This document shows, in pieces, positions 34,313 through 43,563 of a stretch of 64,000 nucleotides of DNA. The stretch comes from Herbidospora solisilvae. Its GTDB lineage: Bacteria; Actinomycetota; Actinomycetes; Streptosporangiales; Streptosporangiaceae. The translations under genes and the position numbers were made by a program. The notes under the pieces are model-generated. The model was given only the letters and a program-made list of their open reading frames with translations. It made no database searches and was not told the origin of the DNA. The stretch lies in assembly GCF_009901565.1 (NCBI RefSeq), contig NZ_WXEW01000003.1, forward strand, positions 249,312 through 313,311. The letters are read 5' to 3'. Within the stretch, counting starts at the first letter, position 1; the number at the start of each line of letters is the position of its first letter.

Positions 34313-34741
34313 ATGAAACGCATCAGCGCCCTGCTGACGACCCTTGCCCTGTGCCTGGTCGTGGTCCCGCACGCCGAAGCGGCCGCGACGGCCAAGTGCA
34401 CCCTCACCATCACCCCGAAGGACACCGAGGACGACACCACGATCACCGTCCAGTGCACCCCGCGCGCCGAGGGCGACCGCATCGACTACGTGACCATCAA
34501 GGGCGCCGACTGGCCCGACGGCGACGACACCCAGAAGGTCTGCCAGGCCCACTCGCTGATCTGGACCCGCGTGATCGACTCCCAGCTCCTCAACGAGGAC
34601 CTCGCCGGCGACGAGATCTACGTGGAGGCCCGCATGCGCACGCCCGACGCCCGGCTCTACTACGTGAAGACCAACGAGGTCTCCGGCAAGTGGGGCGTGA
34701 ACGTCTACATCGGCGAGCCCGACTGCGGCCACCTGCCCTGA
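34313..34741 (+). CDS. Small secreted protein of unknown function
   Basis: A 142-residue protein with a signal peptide (KRISALLTTLALCLVVVP, cleavage after AEA). The mature part has four Cys (KCTLTITPKD, VQCTPRAEGD, KVCQAHSLIW, PDCGHLP) and a beta-rich, acidic sequence with VTIKGADWPDGDD. It resembles small secreted actinobacterial proteins with an immunoglobulin-like or inhibitor fold, but I do not recognise a named family. Its 3' end overlaps the end of kdpD by 37 nt on the other strand. Confidence 0.75.
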   Translation: MKRISALLTTLALCLVVVPHAEAAATAKCTLTITPKDTEDDTTITVQCTPRAEGDRIDYVTIKGADWPDGDDTQKVCQAHSLIWTRVIDSQLLNEDLAGDEIYVEARMRTPDARLYYVKTNEVSGKWGVNVYIGEPDCGHLP

Positions 34742-37218
34742 CGGGCCGGCAGGCGCAACACCATGGTGAGGCCGCCGCCCGGGGTCTCCTCCGGGGTGAG
34801 CGTGCCGCCCATCGCCTCGGTCAGCCCCCGCGACAACGCCAGGCCGAGGCCCACCCCCGTGTGGTTGTCGCGGTCGCCCAGACGCTGGAACGGCTGGAAG
34901 ACACGTTCGTGCGCGTCGGGCGGGATGCCCGGCCCCCGGTCGATCACCCGGACCTCCACCTGGTCGCCGACCGAACTGGCCGTCACCAGCACGGCCGGGC
35001 CGTAGCGGACGGCGTTGCCCATCACGTTGACCAGCACCCTCTCCAGCAGGGCGGCGTCGGCGACGACCTCCGGCAGGTCGTAGGGCACGGTCGTCTCGAT
35101 GCGGGCGCCGAGGTCGTCGACCGCGCGGGGCACGATCTCATAGAGGGCCAGCGGTTCCAGGGTCACGCCCAGCACCCCGGCCTGGAGACGGCTCATGTCG
35201 AGCAGGTTGGACACCAGGCGGTCGAGCTTCACCAGCGACTCGTCGGCGGTGGCGAGCAGTTCGGCGCGGTCGCCCGGAGACCAGACGATCTCCTCGCTGC
35301 GCAGCGACTCGACCGCCGCCTTGGCCGAGGCCAGCGGGGTGCGCAGGTCGTGGCTGACCGCCGCGAGCAGGGCGGTGCGCATCTTGTCGGCCGCCGCCAG
35401 CGGCTTGGCCCTCTCGGCCGCCTCGGCCAGGCGCTGCTGACGCAGGGCCACCGCGATCTCGGCCGCGAACGCCTCCAGCACGCGCCGGTCGGACGCGTCG
35501 AGCGGTGCTCCCCGCGCGGCGAGCACCAGGTCGTCGTCGATGATGACGTCGGTGTCGCCGCTCGACGGCTTCACGCAGGGCGGGCCGCCCGTGGTCGCGA
35601 TGATGTTCCAGGTCTTCGGCTCCGCCGCGCGTTCCAGCAGCGTCACCGAGGTCAGGCCGAAGGTCTCGCGCAGCCGGGCCAGCAACGACGGCAGCGCCGA
35701 CTCGCCGCGCAGCACGTGCCCCGCCAGGGCCGACAGGATCTCGGCGTTCGCGCTCGCCTGGGCGGCCTGCCGGGTGCGCCGGGCGGCCAGATCGACTATC
35801 GCGGCCACGGCGGCGGCCACGATCACGAAGACGACCAGGGCGAACAGGTTCTCCGGGTCGTTGATCGTGAACTCGTACAGAGGCGGCGTGAAGAGGTAGT
35901 TGAGCAGCAGGGAACCGCCGACGGCGGCGGTGACGGCGGGCCAGGTGCCGCCCGCCAGGGCCACCCCCACCGTGAGCATCAGGAAGAAGAGGATCTCGCT
36001 CGGCAGCGACAACTCGGCGCGGAACGGCAGCAGCACCGCCGCCAGGCCGGGCATGCCGGCCAGCGCCAGGATCCAGCCGGTGACGCGCCGCCGTCGCGTC
36101 AGGGCGGCCCGGGAGCGCTGGCGGCGCGCGCGGCCCTGCCGCGCCTCCGCGTGGGTGATCATGTGGACGTCGATCGAGCCCGACTGCGCCGTCGTCTCGA
36201 CCCCCACGCCCCGGGAGAGGATCTGGGCGAACCGGCCGCGCCGCGAGGCCCCCAGCACGAGCTGGGTCGCGTTCACGCCACTCGCGAAGTCGAGCAGCGC
36301 CGTGGGGATGTCGTCGCCGACGACCTGGTGGTAGGTCCCGCCCAGCGATTCGGTCAGCGTCCGCTGCCGGGCCAGGTTGGCGGGGTCGCCGCCGGTCAGG
36401 CCGTCGGCGCTGATGACGTGCAGGGCCAGCAGGTCGGCGCCCTTGCTGCGGTCGGCGATCCGGGCCGCGCGCCTGATCAGCGTGTCGCCCTCGGGGCCGC
36501 CCGTCAGGGCCACCACCACCCGCTCCCGGGCCTCCCACGTGCCCCGGATGCCGTGTTCCTCGCGGTAGCGGTCGAGCTGCTCGTCGACCTTCCCGGCCAC
36601 CCACAGCAGGGCCAGCTCCCGCAGCGCCGTCAGGTTGCCGACGCGGAAGTAGTTCGACAGCGCCGCGTCGACCTTCTCCGGCGCGTAGACGTTGCCGTGG
36701 GCCATCCGCCGCCGCAGCGCGTCGGGCGACATGTCGACCAGCTCGATCTGGTCGGCCTGCCGGACCATCTCGTCGGGCACGGTCTCCAGTTGCGGCACGC
36801 CGGTGATCTCGTGGACGACGTCGTTCAGCGACTCCAGGTGCTGCACGTTGACCGTGGTGACCACGTGGATGCCCGCGTCCAGGATCTCCTCGACGTCCTG
36901 CCAGCGTTTGGCGTTGCGGGAGCCCGGCACGTTCGTGTGGGCCAGCTCGTCGACCAGCACCACCTTCGGCGCGCGTTCGAGGACGGCGTCGACGTCGAGT
37001 TCGGTGAAGGTCCCGCCCCGGTATTCCATGAACCTGCGCGGGAGGATCTCCAGGTCATCGAGCTGGGCGGCGGTCTGGACGCGGCCGTGGGTCTCGACGA
37101 TCCCCACGACCACGTCCCGGCCGCGCTCCTTCGCCCGGCGGCCCTCGCCGAGCATCGCGAAGGTCTTGCCGACCCCGGGCGCCGCGCCCAGGTACACCCT
37201 CAGTCGGCCGCGCGGCAC
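34705..37218 (-). CDS. kdpD: KdpD osmosensitive potassium sensor kinase
   Basis: An 837-residue kinase starting at a GTG 4 nt after the remnant kdpC stop. The N-terminal KdpD domain has GAAPGVGKTFAML (Walker A) and VLVDELAHTNVPGSRN (Walker B region). A USP-like domain follows (about 230-350), then four membrane helices (about 380-480), a GAF region, HisKA with VSHDLRTPLASAK (phospho-His near residue 620) and HATPase_c (NVMGNAVRYGP, GVGLGLALSRGL). KdpD senses low K+ or turgor and drives kdp expression through KdpE. No kdpE lies next to it, which is unusual. Confidence 0.95.
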   Translation of the reverse strand: MPRGRLRVYLGAAPGVGKTFAMLGEGRRAKERGRDVVVGIVETHGRVQTAAQLDDLEILPRRFMEYRGGTFTELDVDAVLERAPKVVLVDELAHTNVPGSRNAKRWQDVEEILDAGIHVVTTVNVQHLESLNDVVHEITGVPQLETVPDEMVRQADQIELVDMSPDALRRRMAHGNVYAPEKVDAALSNYFRVGNLTALRELALLWVAGKVDEQLDRYREEHGIRGTWEARERVVVALTGGPEGDTLIRRAARIADRSKGADLLALHVISADGLTGGDPANLARQRTLTESLGGTYHQVVGDDIPTALLDFASGVNATQLVLGASRRGRFAQILSRGVGVETTAQSGSIDVHMITHAEARQGRARRQRSRAALTRRRRVTGWILALAGMPGLAAVLLPFRAELSLPSEILFFLMLTVGVALAGGTWPAVTAAVGGSLLLNYLFTPPLYEFTINDPENLFALVVFVIVAAAVAAIVDLAARRTRQAAQASANAEILSALAGHVLRGESALPSLLARLRETFGLTSVTLLERAAEPKTWNIIATTGGPPCVKPSSGDTDVIIDDDLVLAARGAPLDASDRRVLEAFAAEIAVALRQQRLAEAAERAKPLAAADKMRTALLAAVSHDLRTPLASAKAAVESLRSEEIVWSPGDRAELLATADESLVKLDRLVSNLLDMSRLQAGVLGVTLEPLALYEIVPRAVDDLGARIETTVPYDLPEVVADAALLERVLVNVMGNAVRYGPAVLVTASSVGDQVEVRVIDRGPGIPPDAHERVFQPFQRLGDRDNHTGVGLGLALSRGLTEAMGGTLTPEETPGGGLTMVLRLPARQGRWPQSGSPM

Positions 37219-37222
37219 GTCG

Positions 37223-38058
37223 TCACCCCTTGTCGAGCGCCTGGTTGAGCTCCAGCACGTTGACCCCGGGTTCGCCCATGAAGCCGAACGAACGGCCGGT
37301 GGTGTACTCGCTGATGAGCGTCTTCACCCGGTCGACGGGCAGGCCGCGCTCCCTGGCCACGCGGGGGCCTGGAGTTCGGCGTAGGCGACGGAGATGTGCG
37401 GGTCGAGCGAGGAGGCGCTGGCCGTGACCGCGTCGGGCGGGACCACAGCAGTCACGTCGCCCCTGATCGGGACGGTGCGTCCGGCGCTGTAGTCCTCGCC
37501 GGGCTTGCCGCACTCGACCGTGACGCCCTGGTAGGTCGCGACGAACGGCTGCGCGGGGCAGGCCTGGTTGACGCTGACCGCGCGGGTCGGCGTGCCGAGG
37601 GCCGGGAAGAGCTTCAGGACCGCGCCGACCCCGTCGGGGGTGCAGTAGGGACGGGCCCCGCTGACACCCTCGAGGTGGCCGATGGCCGCCGACCGTGCGC
37701 AGACCTGGGTGAGCAGCGACTGCTTGCCCGTGTCGGGGTGCCCCTCGTCGTCCACGGCGCCGGGGACCGGCAGGGTGTCGAGGACGTCCTCCGGTCCCAG
37801 GTTGCCGGCCGCGGTGGCGAGCATGTCGTAGCCGCCCGCCGAGGGGCGCGACTGGAAGTACTTGGCCACCGGGTCGCCGTCGGCGTCGGTGAAGCTCTGG
37901 CCGATCAGCGCGGGGTTTCCGTTGGCGTTGCCGTTGAACACCGCCTGGGCCACGCCCGTGGTCACCAGGGGGTAGGCCACGCCGAGGATCACCGTCAGCA
38001 CGGCCACGGCCCGCAGGGCCGCCAGGTGCTGCCTGATCCAGCTGGGGAGACGATTCAT
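37223..38058 (-). pseudogene. kdpC: kdpC, frameshifted near its 3' end
   Basis: From the ATG at 38058 (RLPSWIRQHLAALRAV, one membrane helix) the KdpC pattern continues (FNGNANGNPALIGQSF, YFQSRPSAGGYD, DAVTASASSLDPHISVAYAE) until a run of five G at 37363-37367. There the frame is lost and a premature stop falls at 37324. The missing C-terminus, VARERGLPVDRVKTLISEY and GVNVLELNQALDKG, is intact in the next frame up to a TGA at 37223. Loss of one base in a homopolymer explains this: a real mutation, a phase-variable tract or an assembly error. KdpC is needed as the assembly/catalytic chaperone of the ATPase. It overlaps kdpB by 1 nt (TGATG). Confidence 0.85.
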
Positions 38059-40061
38059 CACACGATCCCCGCGATCAGAAGGTCGATGAGTTTGATGCCG
38101 ACGAAGGGGGCCACGATGCCGCCCAGGCCGTAGACGAGCAGGTTGCGGCTGAGCAGTTTCGAGGCGCTCGACGGGCGGTACTGCACGCCGCGCAGCGCCA
38201 GCGGTATCAGCGCGACGATGACGAGCGCGTTGAAGATCACCGCCGCCAGGATCGCCGACTGGGGCGAGTCCAGGCGCATGACGTTCAGCGCGTCGAGGCC
38301 CGGATACACCGCCGCGAACATCGCCGGGATGATGGCGAAGTACTTGGCGATGTCGTTGGCGATGGAGAAGGTCGTGAGCGCGCCCCGGGTGATGAGGAGC
38401 TGCTTGCCGATCTCCACGATCTCGATGAGCTTGGTCGGGTTGGAGTCGAGGTCGACCATGTTCCCGGCCTCTTTGGCGGCGCTGGTGCCGGTGTTCATGG
38501 CGACGCCGACGTCCGACTGGGCGAGCGCGGGGGCGTCGTTGGTGCCGTCGCCGGTCATGGCGACCAGCCGGCCGCCCTCCTGCTCGCGCCTGATCAGGGC
38601 GAGCTTGTCTTCCGGGGTGGCCTCGGCGAGGAAGTCGTCCACGCCCGCCTCGTCGGCGATGGCCTTGGCCGTGAGGGGGTTGTCGCCGGTGATCATGACG
38701 GTCCTGATGCCCATGCGGCGCATCTCGTCGAAGCGCTCCCGCATGCCGGGCTTGACGGTGTCCTTCAGGTGGACCACGCCGAGGACCTGGTCCTTCTGGG
38801 CCACCACCAGCGGGGTGCCGCCGCTGCCGGAGATGGCGTCCACGATGGCCCCGACCTGCTCGGTCGGGTGGCCGCCGTGGTCGCGGACCCACTTCATCAC
38901 GGCGGTCGCCGCGCCCTTGCGGATCTCGCGCCCGCCGACGTTCACGCCGGACATGCGGGTCTGCGCGGTGAACGGCACCCATTCGGCGTCGTGGACGTCG
39001 CGCTCCCGCAGGCCGTAGTGCTCCTTGGCGAAGACCACGATCGAGCGGCCCTCGGGGGTCTCGTCGGCCAGCGACGAGAGCTGGGCCGCCTCGGCCAGCT
39101 CGTGTTCGCCGACCCCGGAGACCGGGAGGAACTCGGCGGCCTGCCGGTTGCCGAGCGTGATGGTGCCGGTCTTGTCGAGCAGCAGCGTCGAGACGTCTCC
39201 GGCCGCCTCGACGGCGCGTCCCGACATCGCCAGGACGTTGCGCCGCACCAGCCGGTCCATGCCGGCGATGCCGATGGCCGACAGCAGCGCGCCGATCGTC
39301 GTGGGGATCAGGCAGACCAGCAGCGAGACCAGCACGATGCCGCTGACGCCGTCGCCCGTCAGGGCGAGCGAGTCGGGGATGCCGGGGTTGGCGCCCTTGG
39401 CCCAGACGGCCATCGGCTGCATGGTCACCGTGGCGACCAGGAAGATGATCGTGAGCGCCGCCAGCAGGATGTTCAGCGCGATCTCGTTGGGGGTCTTCTG
39501 CCGGTTGGCGCCCTCGACAAGGGCGATCATGCGGTCGACGAAGCTCTCGCCGGGCTTCTGGGTGATCCGCACGACGATCCGGTCGGACAGCACCTTCGTG
39601 CCTCCGGTGACGGCGCTGCGGTCGCCGCCGGACTCGCGGATGACCGGGGCCGACTCGCCGGTGATGGCCGACTCGTCGACCGAGGCGATGCCCTCAATGA
39701 CGTCGCCGTCGCCCGGGATGACCTCCCCGGCCACGACCACGACCTCGTCGCCCTGCCGGAGCTCGGTGGCGCTGACCCGCTCGCCCGACACCCGCACGGC
39801 CATGGTGTCGCGCTTGGTCGCGCGCAGGGTGGCGGCCTGGGCCTTGCCCCGGCCCTCGGCGACCGCCTCGGCCAGGTTGGCGAACAACACGGTCAGCCAG
39901 AGCCAGACCACGATCGCCCAGGCGAACACCCCGGGCTCCAGGATCGCCAGCACGGTGGTGAACACCGCGCCGGCCTCGACGATCAGCATGACCGGGTTGC
40001 GCCAGAGCGTCCCGGGGTTGAGCTTCTTGACGGCGTCGGGGAACGACGCGATCCAGGTCAT
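38058..40061 (-). CDS. kdpB: KdpB, catalytic P-type ATPase subunit
   Basis: A 667-residue subunit from the ATG at 40061, which overlaps the kdpA stop by 1 nt. The hallmarks are present: [20 protein letters not shown] (actuator), [16 protein letters not shown] with the phosphorylated Asp, [20 protein letters not shown] (nucleotide domain), [19 protein letters not shown] and [20 protein letters not shown] (hinge), with membrane helices on both sides. Slightly shorter at the N-terminus than many KdpB (the start [15 protein letters not shown] lies close to the first helix). Confidence 0.95.
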   Translation of the reverse strand: MTWIASFPDAVKKLNPGTLWRNPVMLIVEAGAVFTTVLAILEPGVFAWAIVVWLWLTVLFANLAEAVAEGRGKAQAATLRATKRDTMAVRVSGERVSATELRQGDEVVVVAGEVIPGDGDVIEGIASVDESAITGESAPVIRESGGDRSAVTGGTKVLSDRIVVRITQKPGESFVDRMIALVEGANRQKTPNEIALNILLAALTIIFLVATVTMQPMAVWAKGANPGIPDSLALTGDGVSGIVLVSLLVCLIPTTIGALLSAIGIAGMDRLVRRNVLAMSGRAVEAAGDVSTLLLDKTGTITLGNRQAAEFLPVSGVGEHELAEAAQLSSLADETPEGRSIVVFAKEHYGLRERDVHDAEWVPFTAQTRMSGVNVGGREIRKGAATAVMKWVRDHGGHPTEQVGAIVDAISGSGGTPLVVAQKDQVLGVVHLKDTVKPGMRERFDEMRRMGIRTVMITGDNPLTAKAIADEAGVDDFLAEATPEDKLALIRREQEGGRLVAMTGDGTNDAPALAQSDVGVAMNTGTSAAKEAGNMVDLDSNPTKLIEIVEIGKQLLITRGALTTFSIANDIAKYFAIIPAMFAAVYPGLDALNVMRLDSPQSAILAAVIFNALVIVALIPLALRGVQYRPSSASKLLSRNLLVYGLGGIVAPFVGIKLIDLLIAGIV

Positions 40062-41707
40062 CAGAGCAGTCCTTCCGCGATGGGGCCCAGCGCGAGGGCG
40101 GGGAGGAAGGTCAGGGCGACGAGGACGATCGTCACGCCGACGACCAGGCCGACGAACTGGGGCCGGTGCGTGGGCAGGGTGCCGGCCGACTCCGGCACCG
40201 GCGTCTGCCTCGCGAGTGAACCGGCCAGGGCGAGCACGAAGATGATCGGCAGGAACCGGCCCAGCACCATGCACATGCCGAGCGCCACGTCGTACCAGGG
40301 CGTGTTCACCGTGACGCCGCCGAACGCCGAGCCGTTGTTGTTCGAGGCGCTGGTGAAGGCGTAGAGGATCTCGGAGAAGCCGTGCGGCCCGCTGTTCAGC
40401 ATCGCGGCCAGGCCCGCCGCGTTGCCCATGGCCACGGCCGTGCCGACCAGGACGAGCACCGGGGTGACCAGGAAGTAGAGGGACGCGAGCTTGATCTCGC
40501 GTGAGCCGATCTTCTTGCCCAGGTATTCGGGCGTCCGGCCGACCATGAGGCCTGCCACGAACACGGTGATGACGGCCAGGATCAGCATGCCGTAGAGGCC
40601 CGCGCCCACGCCGCCGGGCGCGACCTCGCCCAGCATCATGTCGAACAGCGTCATCATGCCGCCGAACGGCGTGTAGCTGTCGTGGAAGGAGTTGACCGCG
40701 CCCGTCGAGGTCAGCGTGGTCGCCGCCGCGAACGTGGCCGAGTTGGCCACCCCGAACCTGACGTCCTTGCCCTCCATCGCCGCGCCGACCGCCTGCGGCA
40801 CGGTCGCGTTCCCGGCCAGCTCGAAGACGTTGGTGAGCACGATCGACGCGACCGCGATCACGCCCATCACGGCGAGGATCGCGTAGCCCTGGCGGACCTG
40901 GCCGACCATCCGGCCGAAGGTCCGGGTCAGCGCGACCGGGATGAGCAGGATCAGGAAGATCTCGAACCAGTTGGTCCAGGCGGTGGGGTTCTCGTACGGG
41001 TGCGCGGAGTTGGTGTTGTAGAAACCGCCCCCGTTGGTGCCCAGCTCCTTGATGGCCTCCTGACTGGCCACCGGCCCGCCGGTCACGTTCTGCACGTTCC
41101 CGGTGAGGGTGGTGATCTCATGGGGACCGGCGAAGTTCTGCACCACCCCGCCCGCCACCAGCACGAGCGCGCCCACGAAGGCGATCGGCAGCAGGATGCG
41201 CAGCGTGCCACGCACCAGGTCGACCCAGAAGTTGCCGATCGTGTCGCTGTTCCGCCGGGCGAACCCGCGCACCAGCGCGATCGCCACCGCCATGCCGACC
41301 GCCGCCGACACGAAGTTCTGCACGGCCAGGGCGGCCATCTGGGTCAGGTGACCCATCGTGTTCTCACCCGAGTACGCCTGCCAGTTCGTGTTGGTCACGA
41401 AGCTGATGGCGGTGTTCCAGGCGATGTGGTCGGGCACCGGGGCGAAGCCCAGCGACAACCAGAGTCTGTCCTGGAGGCGCTGGAGGGCGTACACGAAGAA
41501 GATCGAGACGATCGAGAAGGCCAGCAGGCTCCGGGCGTAGGCGCCCCAGCGCTGCTCGTTGCCGGGCTGGACGCCGAGCAGGCGGTAGACGACCCGCTCG
41601 ACGGCGTTGTGCTTCGTGCCGGTGTAGACGCGGTGCATGTGGTCGCCGAGCACCCTGTAGACCAGGGCGAGGGCGACGATCAGCGACAGGATGAAGAGCC
41701 AGCCCAT
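40061..41707 (-). CDS. kdpA: KdpA, potassium-binding channel subunit
   Basis: A 548-residue membrane protein with ten or so hydrophobic helices and the four selectivity-filter regions of the SKT family: [56 protein letters not shown] and [19 protein letters not shown]. KdpA binds K+ and passes it to KdpB. Start is the ATG at 41707, 1 nt after the kdpF stop. Confidence 0.95.
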   Translation of the reverse strand: MGWLFILSLIVALALVYRVLGDHMHRVYTGTKHNAVERVVYRLLGVQPGNEQRWGAYARSLLAFSIVSIFFVYALQRLQDRLWLSLGFAPVPDHIAWNTAISFVTNTNWQAYSGENTMGHLTQMAALAVQNFVSAAVGMAVAIALVRGFARRNSDTIGNFWVDLVRGTLRILLPIAFVGALVLVAGGVVQNFAGPHEITTLTGNVQNVTGGPVASQEAIKELGTNGGGFYNTNSAHPYENPTAWTNWFEIFLILLIPVALTRTFGRMVGQVRQGYAILAVMGVIAVASIVLTNVFELAGNATVPQAVGAAMEGKDVRFGVANSATFAAATTLTSTGAVNSFHDSYTPFGGMMTLFDMMLGEVAPGGVGAGLYGMLILAVITVFVAGLMVGRTPEYLGKKIGSREIKLASLYFLVTPVLVLVGTAVAMGNAAGLAAMLNSGPHGFSEILYAFTSASNNNGSAFGGVTVNTPWYDVALGMCMVLGRFLPIIFVLALAGSLARQTPVPESAGTLPTHRPQFVGLVVGVTIVLVALTFLPALALGPIAEGLL

Positions 41708-41708
41708 G

Positions 41709-41798
41709 TCAGAACCGCTCCGGGAACAGCAGGGCGGCGACCATGAAGATCACCAGGCCGATGGCCACGGCGAGGCCGACGGCGTTGATCGCGCTCAC
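41709..41798 (-). CDS. kdpF: KdpF, small stabilising subunit
   Basis: A 29-residue peptide starting at a GTG: one transmembrane helix ([20 protein letters not shown]) and the conserved PERF end. KdpF binds the KdpABC complex in the membrane and stabilises it. It overlaps the preceding 27-aa peptide gene by 4 nt (GTGA) and stops 1 nt before kdpA. Confidence 0.9.
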   Translation of the reverse strand: MSAINAVGLAVAIGLVIFMVAALLFPERF

Positions 41799-41878
41799 AG
41801 GCGCTCCACCGCCTTCACCACGAACCCGAAGACCACGAAGATCGCGATCGTCAGGGCGACGAAGATGAGGTCACCCAT
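41795..41878 (-). CDS. 27-residue membrane peptide at the head of the kdp operon
   Basis: ATG at 41878 encodes one hydrophobic helix (GDLIFVALTIAIFVVFGFVV) with a basic-acidic end KAVERL, then a TGA that overlaps the kdpF GTG. Similar tiny ORFs precede kdpF in other actinobacteria as I recall. Translational coupling and the kdpF-like layout suggest a second accessory peptide of the Kdp pump; function unproven. Confidence 0.7.
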   Translation of the reverse strand: MGDLIFVALTIAIFVVFGFVVKAVERL

Positions 41879-41900
41879 CTCTGTTCACTGCTCCTCAGTT

Positions 41901-41949
41901 CCGTTTTCCGGGCGGTACGACGTCCAGGAAAACGGCACTTCCGGGCGGT
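41901..41949 (-). promoter_or_regulatory. Repeat-rich leader/operator of the kdp operon
   Basis: Between 22 and 71 nt upstream of the first kdp ORF lie a perfect 9-bp inverted repeat (CCGTTTTCC at 41901-41909, GGAAAACGG at 41927-41935) and two direct copies of TTCCGGGCGGT (41906-41916 and 41939-41949, plus-strand reading) 33 bp apart. Direct repeats at about three helical turns suit an OmpR-type regulator such as KdpE. An RNA hairpin role is the alternative. Confidence 0.5.
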
Positions 41950-41998
41950 TCAGGAGATCTTGATGGCTTCCATATGCGGGTGCCGGAATTCTTGACGG

Positions 41999-42637
41999 CT
42001 AACCCACGAGACGGCTCTCGTAGGCGGCGATGACGAGATGCGCCCGGTCGCGGGCGTGCAGTTTGCTCAGCAGGTTGCCGATGTGGGTCTTCACGGTCTT
42101 GATCGAGATGGTCAGGCGGGCGGCGATCTCGTCGTTCGACAGGCCGTGGCCGACCAGGGTGAGCACCTCGGTCTCCCGCTCGGTCAGCGTCTTCACCGAC
42201 TTCGCGGGGGCGGGGCGGCTGACGTACGACTCGATCAGGCGCTCCAGCACGCTCGGGGCCAGCAGCGACTCGCCCTGGTGGACTCGGCGGATCGCGTCGA
42301 GCAGGCGGTCGGGGTGGGCGTCCTTGAGCAGGAAACCGCTCGCGCCCGCCAGCAGCGCGGCCCTGACGTACTCGTCGAGCTCGAACATCGTCAGGACGAT
42401 GACCCTGGCCTCGTCACCGGCCGCCAGGATGCGGCGGGTGGCCTCGATGCCGTCCATGCCGGGCATCCGGATGTCCATGAGCACGACGTCGGGACGGGTC
42501 GCGGCGCAGACGGCGACGGCCTCGTCGCCGGTGCCCGCCTCGCCGGCCATGGCCATGTCGGGCTGGGCGCCGATCACCGCGGCCAGGCTGTGGCGCAGCA
42601 GCGGCTGGTCGTCGGCGATGACCACGTGGATCGTCAT
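41999..42637 (-). CDS. NarL/LuxR-type response regulator
   Basis: A 212-residue regulator: receiver with D9/D10, phospho-acceptor D55 in VLMDIRMPGMDG and Lys in FLLKDAHP; a LuxR-type HTH at the C-terminus (LTERETEVLTLVGHGLSNDE, ISIKTVKTHIGNLLSKLHAR). It is translationally coupled (ATGA) to the histidine kinase upstream. The natural target is the divergent ABC exporter operon. Confidence 0.92.
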   Translation of the reverse strand: MTIHVVIADDQPLLRHSLAAVIGAQPDMAMAGEAGTGDEAVAVCAATRPDVVLMDIRMPGMDGIEATRRILAAGDEARVIVLTMFELDEYVRAALLAGASGFLLKDAHPDRLLDAIRRVHQGESLLAPSVLERLIESYVSRPAPAKSVKTLTERETEVLTLVGHGLSNDEIAARLTISIKTVKTHIGNLLSKLHARDRAHLVIAAYESRLVG

Positions 42638-43452
42638 GACGCCCCGGGGACCCGGGCGCTGACCCGGAAGCCGTTGTCGACCGGCCCGGCGTCGAGGGTG
42701 GTCACCCGTTCTCTGAGGCCGTCGAGCCCGTGACCGGCGCCGGGGTGGGCGACCCAGCCGTCGACCGGCCCGTCGTCGTGGACGGTCGCGACGATCCAGC
42801 CGCCGTCGCGGTGGACCCGGACCGCCACACCGGTCGGACCGGCGTGGCGGGCGGTGTTGGTGAGCGCCTCGCGGACGACCGCGCAGACCGCCAGCTGCGC
42901 TCCCGGGCTGACCTCGCCGACGTCGTCGAGGTCGAGGCTGACCCGCAGGCCGGCCCGCTCGGCCTCGCCGACGATGCCGGGCAGGTCGCTGAGCTTGTCG
43001 GCCGGGCGCAGCGGCGCCGCCGCGCCGTTGTCGCGCAGCACCCCGAGCATGCGGCGCAGCTCCGTGGTGGTCTCGCGGCCGATGCGCTCGATGTCCTCCA
43101 GCGCCGCGTCGGGATCGTCGTGGACGTAGCGGGCGGTGGTCGCCCTGACGGTGATCAGACCGAGGCCGTGGGAGACGAGGTCGTGCAGATCACGGGCGAT
43201 GCGCAGCCGTTCGGCCTGGGCCGCCCGCTCGCCCGCCCACGCGGTGAGCTGGGCTTCGTAGGCGGCGCGCTGGCGGCGTCCCCGGATCAGCGCCCAGACC
43301 GTGGTGGTCAGCGCCACCGTCGCGATGACGGCGGGCACGATGACCATGCCGGGCCCGTCGCCCCCGGCGGACAGCAGGACCAGCAGCAGGAGGACGTACA
43401 CGGCGGTGATCGGAGGCCAGACCCGCCGCTCGCGTTTCGGAATCGCCACCAC
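42634..43452 (-). CDS. HisKA_3-type sensor histidine kinase
   Basis: About 272 residues from the GTG at 43452 (an ATG at 43488 would add 12 residues). Two or three membrane helices (PPITAVYVLLLLVLLSAGG, VIVPAVIATVALTTTVWALI) precede the dimerisation box RIARDLHDLVSHGLGLIT with the phosphorylated His, and an HATPase domain (VVREALTNTARHAGP, GAGHGLDGLRERV). It lacks an extracellular sensor domain, like kinases that sense envelope-active drugs together with ABC transporters. A TACACT hexamer 7 nt upstream of the GTG could be the -10 of a leaderless transcript. Confidence 0.88.
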   Translation of the reverse strand: MVAIPKRERRVWPPITAVYVLLLLVLLSAGGDGPGMVIVPAVIATVALTTTVWALIRGRRQRAAYEAQLTAWAGERAAQAERLRIARDLHDLVSHGLGLITVRATTARYVHDDPDAALEDIERIGRETTTELRRMLGVLRDNGAAAPLRPADKLSDLPGIVGEAERAGLRVSLDLDDVGEVSPGAQLAVCAVVREALTNTARHAGPTGVAVRVHRDGGWIVATVHDDGPVDGWVAHPGAGHGLDGLRERVTTLDAGPVDNGFRVSARVPGAS

Positions 43453-43485
43453 GTCCGCAGTGTAGGAACCCCTTCGCGTGCGACG

Positions 43486-43530
43486 CATCGGACCAGGGTC
43501 CGAGACGCGGGTCCCGACCCGGGTCCGATG
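43486..43530. promoter_or_regulatory. Nested inverted repeats between divergent kinase and ABC operons
   Basis: A perfect 9-bp inverted repeat (CATCGGACC at 43486-43494, GGTCCGATG at 43522-43530) encloses further GGACC/GGTCC and GGGTCCCGACCC symmetry. The position between divergent operons and the dense symmetry suggest the operator of the NarL-type regulator. Confidence 0.55.
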
Positions 43531-43563
43531 TGGTTCCGGCGGCCCGCCGGTTGGCTGGGCGGC

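Noticed and set aside
34351-37248. A 965-codon plus-strand open frame
   Set aside because: Antisense to kdpD; low-complexity Arg/Gln/His composition, no recognisable motif.
41879-41998. Cyclic-di-AMP-type riboswitch in the kdp leader
   Set aside because: Only about 120 bp, with one hairpin and direct repeats; the multi-helix conserved core of that riboswitch is not visible.
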